The notes below the pieces were generated by a model. It saw only the letters and a list, made by a program, of their open reading frames with translations. It was not told the origin of the DNA and did no database searches. A stretch of DNA of 43,675 nt, from the NCBI RefSeq assembly GCF_000426925.1, contig NZ_KE384687.1:1-43675 (forward strand). Reading direction: 5' to 3'. The stretch's first letter is position 1, and every line of letters starts with the position of its first letter. Below, piece by piece: positions 34,859 to 43,672 of the stretch. A program made the position numbers and the translations under genes. Origin of the DNA: Dolichospermum circinale AWQC310F. Its GTDB lineage: Bacteria; Cyanobacteriota; Cyanobacteriia; Cyanobacteriales; Nostocaceae.

Positions 34859-35165
34859 ACCACGGGTTAGGGCAACAGGTGAGAGGGTTGGGTAGGTGTC
34901 AGGTTAACTGTAGTAGAGACGTTCCATGGAACGTCCCTACATAGATCAGACACTTTTAGAATGAAGCAGGAAGAAAAAACAGGAAGAATGTTAACATTAG
35001 TTGGCTTTTTTGGAGCGGATAACCTCTCACATTGACCACAGAAAGAAAAAAATCTGGTAATTGTTAACTTATGTTAACTTTTTTGGCGGAACTTATTTAG
35101 TCTACAAAATGTCTCTAATGTGGATAAATAAGTGATAAAATCAGTATATTTTATGAAATTAATAT
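34859..35165. other. galE-kinase intergenic region
   Basis: 307 bp without a gene. It contains the palindromic repeat at 34913-34940 and an AT-rich stretch with two TTAACTT blocks (35066, 35074) that may carry the kinase promoter. Confidence 0.45.
34913..34940. repeat. Dispersed palindrome GTAGAGACGTTCCATGGAACGTCCCTAC
   Basis: A 28-bp near-perfect palindrome centred on CCATGG (34913-34940). The same type of GTAGGGACGTTCC repeat is frequent between genes in filamentous cyanobacteria. It may be a relic of a small mobile repeat. Confidence 0.5.
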
Positions 35166-37367
35166 ATGTCTATTAACCAAGAAGACCAAGATTCCATTGA
35201 TATTCAACAGTATTGGCTGATATTAAAAAGACGTTGGTTCGTCGCCTCAGTTGTGATGGCCTCCGTCATCTCAGCTACAGCCTTTGTCACTTACACACAA
35301 AAACCAGTTTACGAATCACAAGGTAAGCTCGTTTTTACCAAAAAAGATGCGGCTTCATCCTTGTCAAGTCTATCAGACAAGATGGGAGAACTAGGCGGAC
35401 TCACAAACCTCAGCAACCCAGTTGATACCGAGGCCGAAGTCATTCGTTCCAATCCCATTGTCACGAAAACTATTACCGAACTAAAGCTCAAGGGTAGAAA
35501 AGGCGCACCCATGACCATGGATGATTTCCTGAAAATACTCAAGCTCAAGACTATCCGGGGGACGGATGTGATGGAAATTTCCTACAAGAGTACCGATAAA
35601 CGAGAAGCCGCCAATGTAGTCAATTCCTTGATGAAATATTACCTGGCTAGTAATGTTAGCACTAACCGCGCCGAGGCGATCGCTGCCCGGGAATTTTTGT
35701 CTAAGGAGTTGCCAAAGGTAGAAAGACGAGTTACGGAAGCAGAAATAGCTCTGCGTCGGTTTAAAGAAACGAACCGAGTCGTGGCTTTGGATGTAGAAGC
35801 CAGAGTGAGTTTGGAATCCTTAGGAAGGCTAACTGAGTCCATTACCCAAAGCCAAGGGGAATTGGCAGCAGCTTATACTCGCTCAGTAGCATTACAAAAT
35901 GAAATGAAACTGACTACACAACAAGCCGTTGATCTGAGCAGTTTAAGTCAATCCCCTGGGGTACAGCAGGTTCTAACAGAATACCAAAAGACACAACACG
36001 ACCTAGCGATAGCGCGAACCCTTTATACCAATGATAATCCCAAAGTTGTTGATTTATTACTCAAAGAAGCAGCCCAGAAAAAAGAACTAGAAGCGCGAGT
36101 TACCGAAACCGTTGGTAATTCCAACTCCTTACCCAAAGAGAACTTGCAAATAGGAGAACTGAAACAGGCATTAACTCAGGATCTAGTCAAGTCAGAGGTA
36201 GAAAGATTGGCCTTGACAAACCAAGTCGGGGAATTACGAAAGGTATTTATGGTCAATAAAAGCCGTTTAGATAGCTTACCTCGACTCGAACAACAACAGT
36301 TACAGCTACAGCGACAGTTGATGGTAGCACAAACCACCTACCAAGAACTGCTGAGGCAATTCCAGTTAGTTCAAGTCATGGAGAATCAGAATGTAGGTAA
36401 TGCCCGGATCATTTCTGAAGCTTTAGTGCCTGAGATTGCCGTCTCTCCCAAAAAGCCACTAAATTTAGCACTAGGTGGTTTTTTGGGAATCCTCCTGGGT
36501 GCAGGGACCGCACTCCTGTTAGAATCTATGAACCAAACCCTGAAAAATATTGAAGAAGCCAATCGGTTCTTGGGCTTCCCCCTGCTGGGGACAATTCCCC
36601 AATATGGTGAAAAAAAGAGGAAAAATACCGTGGAAGGTCTGCTGGAAGTGCCTTTGCTGGATCAACCTTATTCACCAGTCAGTACATCCTTGGAAATGCT
36701 CAATACTAACCTGGGCTTCACCATTTCTGACAAAGAGTTACAGGTGATTTTGGTCACTAGTTCAACAGCTGGAGAAGGTAAATCTTTTGTGGCAGCCAAT
36801 CTGGCTGTAGCCGCATCCCATGTGGGAAAACGCGTGCTGTTAATAGATTGTGATATGCGTCGTCCCCGTCAGCACCGCATTTGGGAAATACCCAACCTGC
36901 TGGGCATGAGTAATATCTTAGCCGGTCAGAACGAGGTAAAACCAGCTATCCACACAGTATTCTCTAATGTGGATATGCTACCAGCCGGAAAAATTCCACC
37001 TAACCCAGTGACACTTTTAGATTCCCAGCGTATGGCTGACTTGATTGAGGAAGCCCGCCAGGATTATGATTTTGTGGTCATTGACACGCCACCCTTGACA
37101 GCCGTTACTGATCCTCTGATTATCGGCAAGTTTGCTGATGGCTTATTGCTAGTTGTCCGTCCTGGACGGGTGGAATATTCAGCGTTGAAGTCCGCGAAAT
37201 CATTACTCAATCAATCAAAAGTGCCTGTTTTGGGCATGGCCGTGAATGGTGTTAGTGAAGAAAGCGGTTATGGTGGTTACTACTATTATAGAGGTTATAG
37301 GGGTTACTATCGAGAAAGAGAAGAAACCACTAAGCACAACAAGTCTGTGGAAATTAACTTGAAATAG
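35166..37367 (+). CDS. Wzc-like polysaccharide copolymerase / tyrosine autokinase
   Basis: A 733-residue inner-membrane protein that controls exopolysaccharide polymerisation and export. Residues about 10-100 are the Wzz chain-length domain with the first membrane helix (RRWFVASVVMASVISATAF); a long helical periplasmic region (about 160-410) follows; the second membrane helix is at about 438-460 (LGGFLGILLGAGTALLL). The cytosolic BY-kinase has Walker A SSTAGEGKS (532-540), Walker A' LLIDCDMRRP (about 558-567), Walker B VVIDTPPLT (about 637-645) and a C-terminal tyrosine cluster GYYYYRGYRGYY (about 704-715), the expected autophosphorylation site. HIP1 site at 35676. Confidence 0.94.
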   Translation: MSINQEDQDSIDIQQYWLILKRRWFVASVVMASVISATAFVTYTQKPVYESQGKLVFTKKDAASSLSSLSDKMGELGGLTNLSNPVDTEAEVIRSNPIVTKTITELKLKGRKGAPMTMDDFLKILKLKTIRGTDVMEISYKSTDKREAANVVNSLMKYYLASNVSTNRAEAIAAREFLSKELPKVERRVTEAEIALRRFKETNRVVALDVEARVSLESLGRLTESITQSQGELAAAYTRSVALQNEMKLTTQQAVDLSSLSQSPGVQQVLTEYQKTQHDLAIARTLYTNDNPKVVDLLLKEAAQKKELEARVTETVGNSNSLPKENLQIGELKQALTQDLVKSEVERLALTNQVGELRKVFMVNKSRLDSLPRLEQQQLQLQRQLMVAQTTYQELLRQFQLVQVMENQNVGNARIISEALVPEIAVSPKKPLNLALGGFLGILLGAGTALLLESMNQTLKNIEEANRFLGFPLLGTIPQYGEKKRKNTVEGLLEVPLLDQPYSPVSTSLEMLNTNLGFTISDKELQVILVTSSTAGEGKSFVAANLAVAASHVGKRVLLIDCDMRRPRQHRIWEIPNLLGMSNILAGQNEVKPAIHTVFSNVDMLPAGKIPPNPVTLLDSQRMADLIEEARQDYDFVVIDTPPLTAVTDPLIIGKFADGLLLVVRPGRVEYSALKSAKSLLNQSKVPVLGMAVNGVSEESGYGGYYYYRGYRGYYREREETTKHNKSVEINLK

Positions 37368-37694
37368 GGCTTGACTTTACTCCCTGCTCATGCAACACTA
37401 TAAAAATAGGATGTGTCATCCTTGATTGGTTAGACACAAAAACAGTTTTTACATCTGTAGCATTAATTGAATTATCATTATTTTGGGAGTTGAGCTTTGA
37501 TGGTCTTAGGATCTCAGTTCCTCCCTCGCAACCTACTAGTAACTGAGAAGGCCGGAGCATGGGAAAGCTCTGTCTAATTATGGTATGATGGTACTATAGT
37601 GCGATCGCTAACCAATTCAATACTGATGGAAAAAACCGATTGACCTTAGTTAACTACGTTAGTTGTGTATCTCGGCTACCCCAATCATAAATAT
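37368..37694. other. Intergenic region with Uma2 gene relic
   Basis: 327 bp without an intact gene. Bases 37601-37640 (GCGATCGCTAACCAATTC..., then GATGGAAAAAACCGAT) closely match 38158-38196 inside the next gene, so a piece of a Uma2 gene was duplicated and decayed here. A GCGATCGC octamer is at 37601. Confidence 0.5.
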
Positions 37695-38267
37695 ATGACC
37701 ATCAGTGCCGTAAAAGATCTTACAAAAGATATTTCTTTAGAAAAGTTCTTAATGATGCCGGAGACCAAGCCCGCGTTAGAGTTCTTGGCTGGAGACATTA
37801 TTCAAAAACCTATGCCTAAAGGAAGACACAGCCGACTGCAAGGGAAACTTGGCAGCCAAATTAATTTGGTGAGTGAATCTGAAAAAATTGCCTATGCTTT
37901 TCCTGAACTCAGGTGTAGCTTTGGTAATCGGTCAATTGTTCCTGATATAGCAGTTTTTACATGGGAGCATATTCCCTTCCTGGCCAATGGAGAAGTCCCA
38001 GATAGATTTGAACAATCTCCAGATTGGGTAATTGAGATTCTTTCTCCTGAACAGAAATCAAATAAAGTGATTGGGAATATCTTACATTGTATAGAGCATG
38101 GGTGTAAATTAGGATGGTTTATTGATCCTGATGATTTAAGTATTCTAGTATTTTTATGCGATCGCCAACCAATGCTGCTGGAAAAAACCGATATTCTACC
38201 TGTATTGGCGGGAGTACAGTTAAAATTAACTGTTGATGATGTATTTGGCTGGTTGAAAATGGCTTAA
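37695..38267 (+). CDS. Uma2 family (PD-(D/E)XK) putative endonuclease
   Basis: A 190-residue member of the Uma2/DUF820 family, hugely expanded in cyanobacteria and assigned to the restriction-endonuclease fold; cellular role unknown. Active-site-like elements: FLAGDIIQKPMPKGRHSRLQ at the N-terminus, IVPDIAVF (Asp) and DWVIEILSPEQKSN (Glu). The ATG at 37695 was preferred to a start 10 codons earlier because it gives the common MTISAV-type start. Next gene belongs to the same family. Confidence 0.85.
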   Translation: MTISAVKDLTKDISLEKFLMMPETKPALEFLAGDIIQKPMPKGRHSRLQGKLGSQINLVSESEKIAYAFPELRCSFGNRSIVPDIAVFTWEHIPFLANGEVPDRFEQSPDWVIEILSPEQKSNKVIGNILHCIEHGCKLGWFIDPDDLSILVFLCDRQPMLLEKTDILPVLAGVQLKLTVDDVFGWLKMA

Positions 38268-38322
38268 TTAAGCAATACCTTAGACAAGTTATCTCCTCGC
38301 CACCAATGTTAAATTAGTCCTT

Positions 38323-39180
38323 ATGGGGATGCCATCGCAGGATACTATGACTGAATCAACATTGCCGAAACTAAATAACCCACAGATAGATATAGATAGT
38401 TTATCACCAGATTTTGTTCAGCCGCCGACACAAGACGAATTACTTTACGATGATGGCATTCCCATGGAGACCTACCGCCATAAACTGCAAATGGATTTAC
38501 TAGTTGATCCTTTGTCATATTGGCTACGCGATCGCAATGCCTTTGTGGGCGGAAATATGTTTGTTTATTTTAGCCCCCATCAATTAAAAAATCATGATTT
38601 TCGCGGTCCAGATATGTTTGCCGTGCTAGATGTTCCCAAAGGTGAGCGTAAATGCTGGGTAACTTGGGAAGAGGGTAAAAGTCCAGATGTAGTAGTAGAG
38701 TTACTGTCTTCAAGCACCGCGTCGCGGGATAAAACAGAGAAAAAAGAAATTTACCAAAAACGGCTGCGAGTACCAGAGTATTTCTGGTTTGATCCCTTTA
38801 ATCCCAGTGATTTTGCTGGGTTTAGTATGGGCAGTGATGGTTATGAACCGATAATTCCCGATGCCCAAAATAGACTGGTTAGTAAGCAGTTAGGGTTAGC
38901 CTTAGTGCAGTGGTCGGGGGTGTTTGGCTATGCCGATACTGTTTGGTGTCGGTGGGCAACTTTCGATGGGGTTCTTTTACCTACGGAGCATGAACTAGCT
39001 CAGGAAGCACAACAACAAGCCCAGGAGGCACAACAGCAAGCCAAAGAGGCACAAGAGCAAGCCCAGGAAGCTCTACAAAGAGCAGAGGGAGCAGAATTAT
39101 TACTAGCACAAGAGCAACAGAGAATGGAAAAGTTGCTGGCACAATTACGGGCAAAGGGAATCAATCCCCATGAACTCTAA
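38323..39180 (+). CDS. Uma2 family putative endonuclease with coiled-coil tail
   Basis: A 285-residue Uma2 protein: YRHKLQMDLLVDPLSYWLRD, GPDMFAVLDVPKGERKCWV, SPDVVVELLSSSTASRDKTE (Asp/Glu/Lys active-site pattern) and EYFWFDPFNPSDFAGF. The C-terminal 60 residues form a Gln/Ala/Glu-rich coiled coil with heptads of AQEAQQQ type, seen widely in this subgroup. The tandem heptads correspond to 21-bp DNA repeats (about 38997-39085). A start at 38347 (MTEST) is equally possible. No sign of partner genes that would show its role. Confidence 0.85.
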   Translation: MGMPSQDTMTESTLPKLNNPQIDIDSLSPDFVQPPTQDELLYDDGIPMETYRHKLQMDLLVDPLSYWLRDRNAFVGGNMFVYFSPHQLKNHDFRGPDMFAVLDVPKGERKCWVTWEEGKSPDVVVELLSSSTASRDKTEKKEIYQKRLRVPEYFWFDPFNPSDFAGFSMGSDGYEPIIPDAQNRLVSKQLGLALVQWSGVFGYADTVWCRWATFDGVLLPTEHELAQEAQQQAQEAQQQAKEAQEQAQEALQRAEGAELLLAQEQQRMEKLLAQLRAKGINPHEL

Positions 39181-39290
39181 TAGAATCAAAAAAACTATAA
39201 AACTATCAAGAATTTCTCTAAAATCACCATTGCTAAAATCTAGAATGAAATAACCCGGCATACAAACCATACTCCCCAAAGAGTAAAATC

Positions 39291-39881
39291 ATGTCTTATA
39301 ATCAGTACAAAAATATTGCCCAAGTCTTAGGGGACTTTCCTTTAACTTATCAAGAAGAGAATTTCATCCAAGAAAATCCCTTAGAAATTGATGATTACTT
39401 TCGTAATCGTTTTGAATTGGTTTTACGGGAAGGGGTTGTATTTAACTCAGAGTATGCTATTTGTGAAGGAGTTATTTTTCCCATTTTAATTGAAATTTGG
39501 CAAAAGTATAAGGATAAGTTATTAGTATGGAGTCATCAGCCGTTAAATTTTGATGAAAGACTATCAGGTATCCCTGATTATATTGTTGCCAAAAGATCAC
39601 CTAGAGGCAAAATTGTTTTTGAGTATCCTTATCTAATATTAGTAGAGGCTAAAAAAGACAACTTTGAGGAAGGGTGGGGACAATGTTTAGCCGAATTAAT
39701 TTCCGCTCAGAAGCTAAACAATCAACCGGAACAATTATTATATGGTATTGTTTCTAATGGTAAAATATGGGAATTTGGACAACTGCGAGAACAGGATTTT
39801 ATTAAAAATATCCAGGAATATAGTATATCTAATTTAGATAAATTATTTGCCGGACTTAACTTCGTTTTTGGACAAAGTTAG
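39291..39881 (+). CDS. Putative PD-(D/E)XK nuclease-like protein
   Basis: A 196-residue cyanobacterial protein of unknown function. The middle has a restriction-enzyme-like signature: GIPDYIVA (Asp, about 97-104) followed by YLILVEAKKDNFEEGWGQCL (Glu-x-Lys, about 117-122, then Gln), which is the PD-(D/E)XK layout. It may be a DNA-binding or nuclease protein, related to the type I restriction HsdR N-terminal fold. It is the third nuclease-like gene in a row, all between exopolysaccharide genes. Confidence 0.7.
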   Translation: MSYNQYKNIAQVLGDFPLTYQEENFIQENPLEIDDYFRNRFELVLREGVVFNSEYAICEGVIFPILIEIWQKYKDKLLVWSHQPLNFDERLSGIPDYIVAKRSPRGKIVFEYPYLILVEAKKDNFEEGWGQCLAELISAQKLNNQPEQLLYGIVSNGKIWEFGQLREQDFIKNIQEYSISNLDKLFAGLNFVFGQS

Positions 39882-39922
39882 TTCTTTATGCCAGGAAATA
39901 TGCCTAAAATGAAAATTAGCCC

Positions 39923-41245
39923 ATGCTAAGTAAATTAAATTTCAAAAAGAAGCTGTCATTTCTTAAATCAAGTGATAAACTAAGAGGAATTATTGCGAAT
40001 ACAGGTTGGTTATTTGCAGACCGCATCCTACGCATGGGTGTGGGGTTATTTGTGGGGGTTTGGGTCGCTCGCTACTTAGGAGTACAACAGTTTGGGATTT
40101 TTAACTATGCTACTGCTTTTGTGGCTTTATTTAGTACCCTTTCCACCCTTGGTTTAGATGCCATAGTAGTCCGCTCTATAGTCCGAGAGCCTGAGAAGAG
40201 AGCGGAAATTCTAGGAACAGCTTTCTGGCTGAAATTGTTTGGTGGTGTTGCCGCTTTAATACTAGCTGTTAGCTCTATTATTGCGGTGCGTCATGATGAC
40301 CAATTGACTATTTCCCTAGTAGCGATATTGTCATCTGTAGGGATTTTCCAGGCTTTTGATACAATTGATCTTTGGTTTCAATCTCAGGTACAGTCAAAGT
40401 ATACCGTAATTGCTAAAAATACGGCTTTTGTCATCACTGCTTTAGTTAAAGTAGCTTTGATCAGTTTTCATGCTCCATTAATTGCTTTTGCTTGGGCAGG
40501 ATTAGGAGAGGTAAGTTTAGGGGCGATCGGTTTGATCATATCCTACAGAGTTAGGGGTTATTCACCTTGGTTGTGGCCTTGGAGTTCACCACTTGCTAAG
40601 ACCCTTCTCAAAGAAAGTTGGCCTTTGATATTGTCTGGTTTAAGTATCATGATCTACATGAAAATTGACCAGATTATGTTAGGGGAAATGATTGGTGATA
40701 AATCTGTGGGTATTTACTCTGCTGCAGCGAAGATTTCTGAGGTCTGGTATTTTATTCCAATGGCTATTGCTTCTTCAGTTGCTCCTTCGATCTATGCAGC
40801 TAAGGAAGTAGGTGAGGATATATATTATCGACGAATAAAACAGTTGCTTAGACTGTTGGTGTTAATTTCCATTTTAATCGCTGTGCCAATGTCCTTTATC
40901 TCTGGTACATTAATCACAACACTTTTTGGTAACAATTATGCCGAATCCGGAAATATATTAGCAATACATATTTGGTCATCCATATTTGTATTTATGGGGG
41001 TAGGGACATCATCTTGGTTTATAGCGGAGGGCTTAACAGTGTTTTCTCTGCGTAGAACCCTAATTGGTGCAATTACAAACATTGTGTTAAACTTGATTCT
41101 AATACCTGGTTATGGTGGAGTTGGTGCAGCTATAGCTACTGTAATTTCTCAAGCATTTGCTTCTTTTTTGAGTAATGCGACTCATCCCAAAACTAGAAAA
41201 ATATTTAATATTCAGGTTAAATCTCTTATACCGTTTAGTTGGTAA
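39923..41245 (+). CDS. Oligosaccharide flippase (Wzx family)
   Basis: A 440-residue polytopic membrane protein of the MOP/Wzx group that moves lipid-linked oligosaccharide across the cytoplasmic membrane. About 12-14 hydrophobic helices are seen; characteristic segments are NTGWLFADRILRMGVGLFVG (about 26-45), VARYLGVQQFGIFNYATAFV and the mid-section MKIDQIMLGEMIGDKSVGIY, which repeats the family motif. Identity as a flippase is good; substrate unknown. Confidence 0.9.
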   Translation: MLSKLNFKKKLSFLKSSDKLRGIIANTGWLFADRILRMGVGLFVGVWVARYLGVQQFGIFNYATAFVALFSTLSTLGLDAIVVRSIVREPEKRAEILGTAFWLKLFGGVAALILAVSSIIAVRHDDQLTISLVAILSSVGIFQAFDTIDLWFQSQVQSKYTVIAKNTAFVITALVKVALISFHAPLIAFAWAGLGEVSLGAIGLIISYRVRGYSPWLWPWSSPLAKTLLKESWPLILSGLSIMIYMKIDQIMLGEMIGDKSVGIYSAAAKISEVWYFIPMAIASSVAPSIYAAKEVGEDIYYRRIKQLLRLLVLISILIAVPMSFISGTLITTLFGNNYAESGNILAIHIWSSIFVFMGVGTSSWFIAEGLTVFSLRRTLIGAITNIVLNLILIPGYGGVGAAIATVISQAFASFLSNATHPKTRKIFNIQVKSLIPFSW

Positions 41246-41275
41246 ATTTGTTGTAATTTATTAATTGAAATAATT

Positions 41276-42190
41276 ATGAAAACTCCAGTTGCATTTATCA
41301 TATTCAACCGTCCAGATACAACCAAAAGAGTATTTGAAGCCATTCGTCATGCTAAACCTCCCAAACTTTTAGTTATTGCCGATGGACCTCGTGCAGACCG
41401 TCCGGGAGAAGCAGAAAAATGTGCTGCTGCCAGGACGATTATTGAGGGTGTGGATTGGGAATGTGAGGTATTGACTAATTATTCAGATGTTAATTTAGGA
41501 TGTAAAATACGGGTTTCCAGTGGATTAGATTGGGTATTTTCTGAAGTTGAAGAAGCTATTATTTTAGAGGATGATTGTCTACCTGACCCTAGTTTCTTTC
41601 CTTTTTGTGAAGAACTTTTAGAACGTTATCGAGACGATACAAGAATTGCTGTTATTTCTGGACAAAATGTACAGTTTGGTCGCAAACGAACAAATTATAG
41701 CTACTACTTCTCTCGCTATAATCACTGTTGGGGGTGGGCAAGTTGGAGGAGAGCTTGGGAAAACTTCGATTATGATATGAAGTTATGGACTTTAGTTAGG
41801 GATAATGGCTGGTTAAAAGATATATTAAAGGACGATGATTTAGTAAAATGTTTCACTAAAATTTTTCAAGATGTTTATGATGGTAAGATAAATAGCTGGG
41901 CGTACCGTTGGACATTATCTTGTTGGCTACAAGGACAACTAAGTGTGTTATCTAACATTAACTTAATATCTAATATCGGCTTTGGTGAAGGCGGGACTAA
42001 TACAAAAGAATCTGTGTCCATATTTTCTAATATGCCTACTCAAAAGCTAGAATTTCCTCTGCATCATCCACCATTTATGATTCAAGATACAAAGGCTGAT
42101 CAGATTACTGGCAGGAATTTATACTGCTCGTCTTTAAGCAGTCGCGTTAAAGCAAAGATTAAAAAGATTTATCATAAATTATTGTGTTAA
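41276..42190 (+). CDS. Glycosyltransferase (GT2-like, nucleotide-sugar transferase fold)
   Basis: A 304-residue protein with N-terminal VAFIIFNRPDTTKRVFEAIR, LLVIADGPR, the Asp-rich metal/nucleotide motif AIILEDDCLPDP (about 94-105) and WGWASWRRAWENFDYDM, as in proteins often annotated GT2 or 'HlpA-like'. The C-terminal 30 residues are basic. Role: adding a sugar to the exopolysaccharide repeat unit; donor and acceptor are unknown. It begins 30 bp after the flippase. Confidence 0.85.
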   Translation: MKTPVAFIIFNRPDTTKRVFEAIRHAKPPKLLVIADGPRADRPGEAEKCAAARTIIEGVDWECEVLTNYSDVNLGCKIRVSSGLDWVFSEVEEAIILEDDCLPDPSFFPFCEELLERYRDDTRIAVISGQNVQFGRKRTNYSYYFSRYNHCWGWASWRRAWENFDYDMKLWTLVRDNGWLKDILKDDDLVKCFTKIFQDVYDGKINSWAYRWTLSCWLQGQLSVLSNINLISNIGFGEGGTNTKESVSIFSNMPTQKLEFPLHHPPFMIQDTKADQITGRNLYCSSLSSRVKAKIKKIYHKLLC

Positions 42191-42261
42191 TAAATTACTT
42201 GATGCTGGTTTTTATTTGATTTGCCCACAAGGTAATGGTAATTTTATATTTGTAAATAAAA

Positions 42262-43503
42262 ATGATTAAACCACTGCTAATTAGCACTAATGATATTAAT
42301 GGGGGTGCTGCCCGCGCCACTTATCGTTTACATCAAGGCTTAAAAAGTATTGGTGTAGATTCCCAAATGCTTGTACAAAACAAGCAGAGTGATGATTACA
42401 AAGTAATTTCTCCAGCAAGCAAACTAGGTAAAGGTATTGGCAAATTAAAACCCACTCTCGATAGTCTACCATTACAAATTTATCCCCAGCGCGATCGCTC
42501 TACTTATTCCGTTCAATGGCTACCAGATAACCTAGCCGCAAAAGTAGCTCAAATTAATCCTGATGTGATTAATTTACACTGGATTAATGGTGGCTCTCTA
42601 AAAATAGAGACTATTGCTAAATTCAAAAAACCCATAATTTGGACACTGCATGATATGTGGGCATTTACAGGAGGGTGTCACTACAACGGAGATTGTATGA
42701 ATTACACAAACTCCTGTGGGGCTTGTCCTCAACTACACAGCAATAGGGAAAAAGACTTATCGCGCTGGATTTGGCAACGTAAAGCCAAGGCATGGCAAGA
42801 CTTAAATTTAACTATAGTTACTCCTAGCCATTGGTTAGCTAAATGTGCTGCTTCTAGTTCCTTACTAAAAAATGTCAGAATTGAGGTTATTCCTAATGGA
42901 CTGGATACGAAACAGTATAAACCAATCGAAAAATCTGTAGCGCGATCTATTCTCGGTTTACCTGAAGATAAGCAACTTGTTCTGTTTGGAGCTATGAGTG
43001 CAACGAGCGATCCTAGAAAAGGTTTTAATTTTCTACAATCAGCTTTACAAAATCTCACCCAATCTGGGTGGGGAGAGCAAGTAGAATTGGTTGTATTTGG
43101 ATCTTCTCAACCTAAAAACCCTACTGAACTTGGCTTTAAATCACATTATTTAGGTAGATTAAATGATGATATTTCTCTCTCCTTAGTTTATGCAGCGGCG
43201 GATGTATTTCTTGCTCCTTCTGTGCAAGATAATTTACCAAACACGGTTATGGAGTCTTCAGCTTGCGGTACTCCTTGCGTAGCGTTTGATATTGGCGGTA
43301 TGTGTGATATGATAGAACACCAAAAAAATGGCTACCTGGCTAAACCTTTTGATGTCGAAGACTTAGCTAGAGGAATTAGTTGGGTATTAGAGGATGAAGA
43401 AAGCTTACGAAAGCTAGGCATTAATAGTCGTGAAAAAGTTGAGCAGAACTTTACTTTAGAAATACAAGCTAACAAGTATATATCTGTATATCAAGATATA
43501 TAG
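42262..43503 (+). CDS. Glycosyltransferase family 4 (GT-B)
   Basis: A 413-residue GT-B enzyme. N-terminal domain: STNDINGGAARATYRLHQGL (about 8-27), IWTLHDMWAFTGGCHY. Hinge: VIPNGLDTKQYKP. C-terminal donor-binding domain: FGAMSATSDPRKGFNFL, LAPSVQDNLPNTVMESSACG and TPCVAFDIGGMCDMI, including the E-x7-E-like region of retaining GT4 enzymes. Cys-rich CHYNGDCMNYTNSCGACPQL near 135-154 is typical of this subgroup. Starts 71 bp after the previous glycosyltransferase. Stop precedes the MITE at the window end. Confidence 0.92.
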   Translation: MIKPLLISTNDINGGAARATYRLHQGLKSIGVDSQMLVQNKQSDDYKVISPASKLGKGIGKLKPTLDSLPLQIYPQRDRSTYSVQWLPDNLAAKVAQINPDVINLHWINGGSLKIETIAKFKKPIIWTLHDMWAFTGGCHYNGDCMNYTNSCGACPQLHSNREKDLSRWIWQRKAKAWQDLNLTIVTPSHWLAKCAASSSLLKNVRIEVIPNGLDTKQYKPIEKSVARSILGLPEDKQLVLFGAMSATSDPRKGFNFLQSALQNLTQSGWGEQVELVVFGSSQPKNPTELGFKSHYLGRLNDDISLSLVYAAADVFLAPSVQDNLPNTVMESSACGTPCVAFDIGGMCDMIEHQKNGYLAKPFDVEDLARGISWVLEDEESLRKLGINSREKVEQNFTLEIQANKYISVYQDI

Positions 43504-43566
43504 AACATAAGAGTATCATGGGAATTGGGATGCGCGATATAAAGTTATGTTTTTCCAACATTTTTC

Positions 43567-43672
43567 TATAGCGGTATGCACTTGAGTGAGATAGAGTTAG
43601 CAAATTGTCAAGCCTGTAGGGGCGCAGGGTCTGCGCCCTCGATTGTATTGCATCCCAACAATAACCGCTATA
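43567..43672. mobile_element. MITE-like inverted-repeat element at the right edge
   Basis: Ends TATAGCGGT (43567-43575) and ACCGCTATA (43664-43672) are perfect inverted repeats, 106 bp apart. The interior has a perfect 8-bp hairpin GGGCGCAG (43620-43627) / CTGCGCCC (43631-43638). No coding capacity. Similar 'TATAGCGGTT' ended repeats are frequent in cyanobacteria. Confidence 0.6.
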
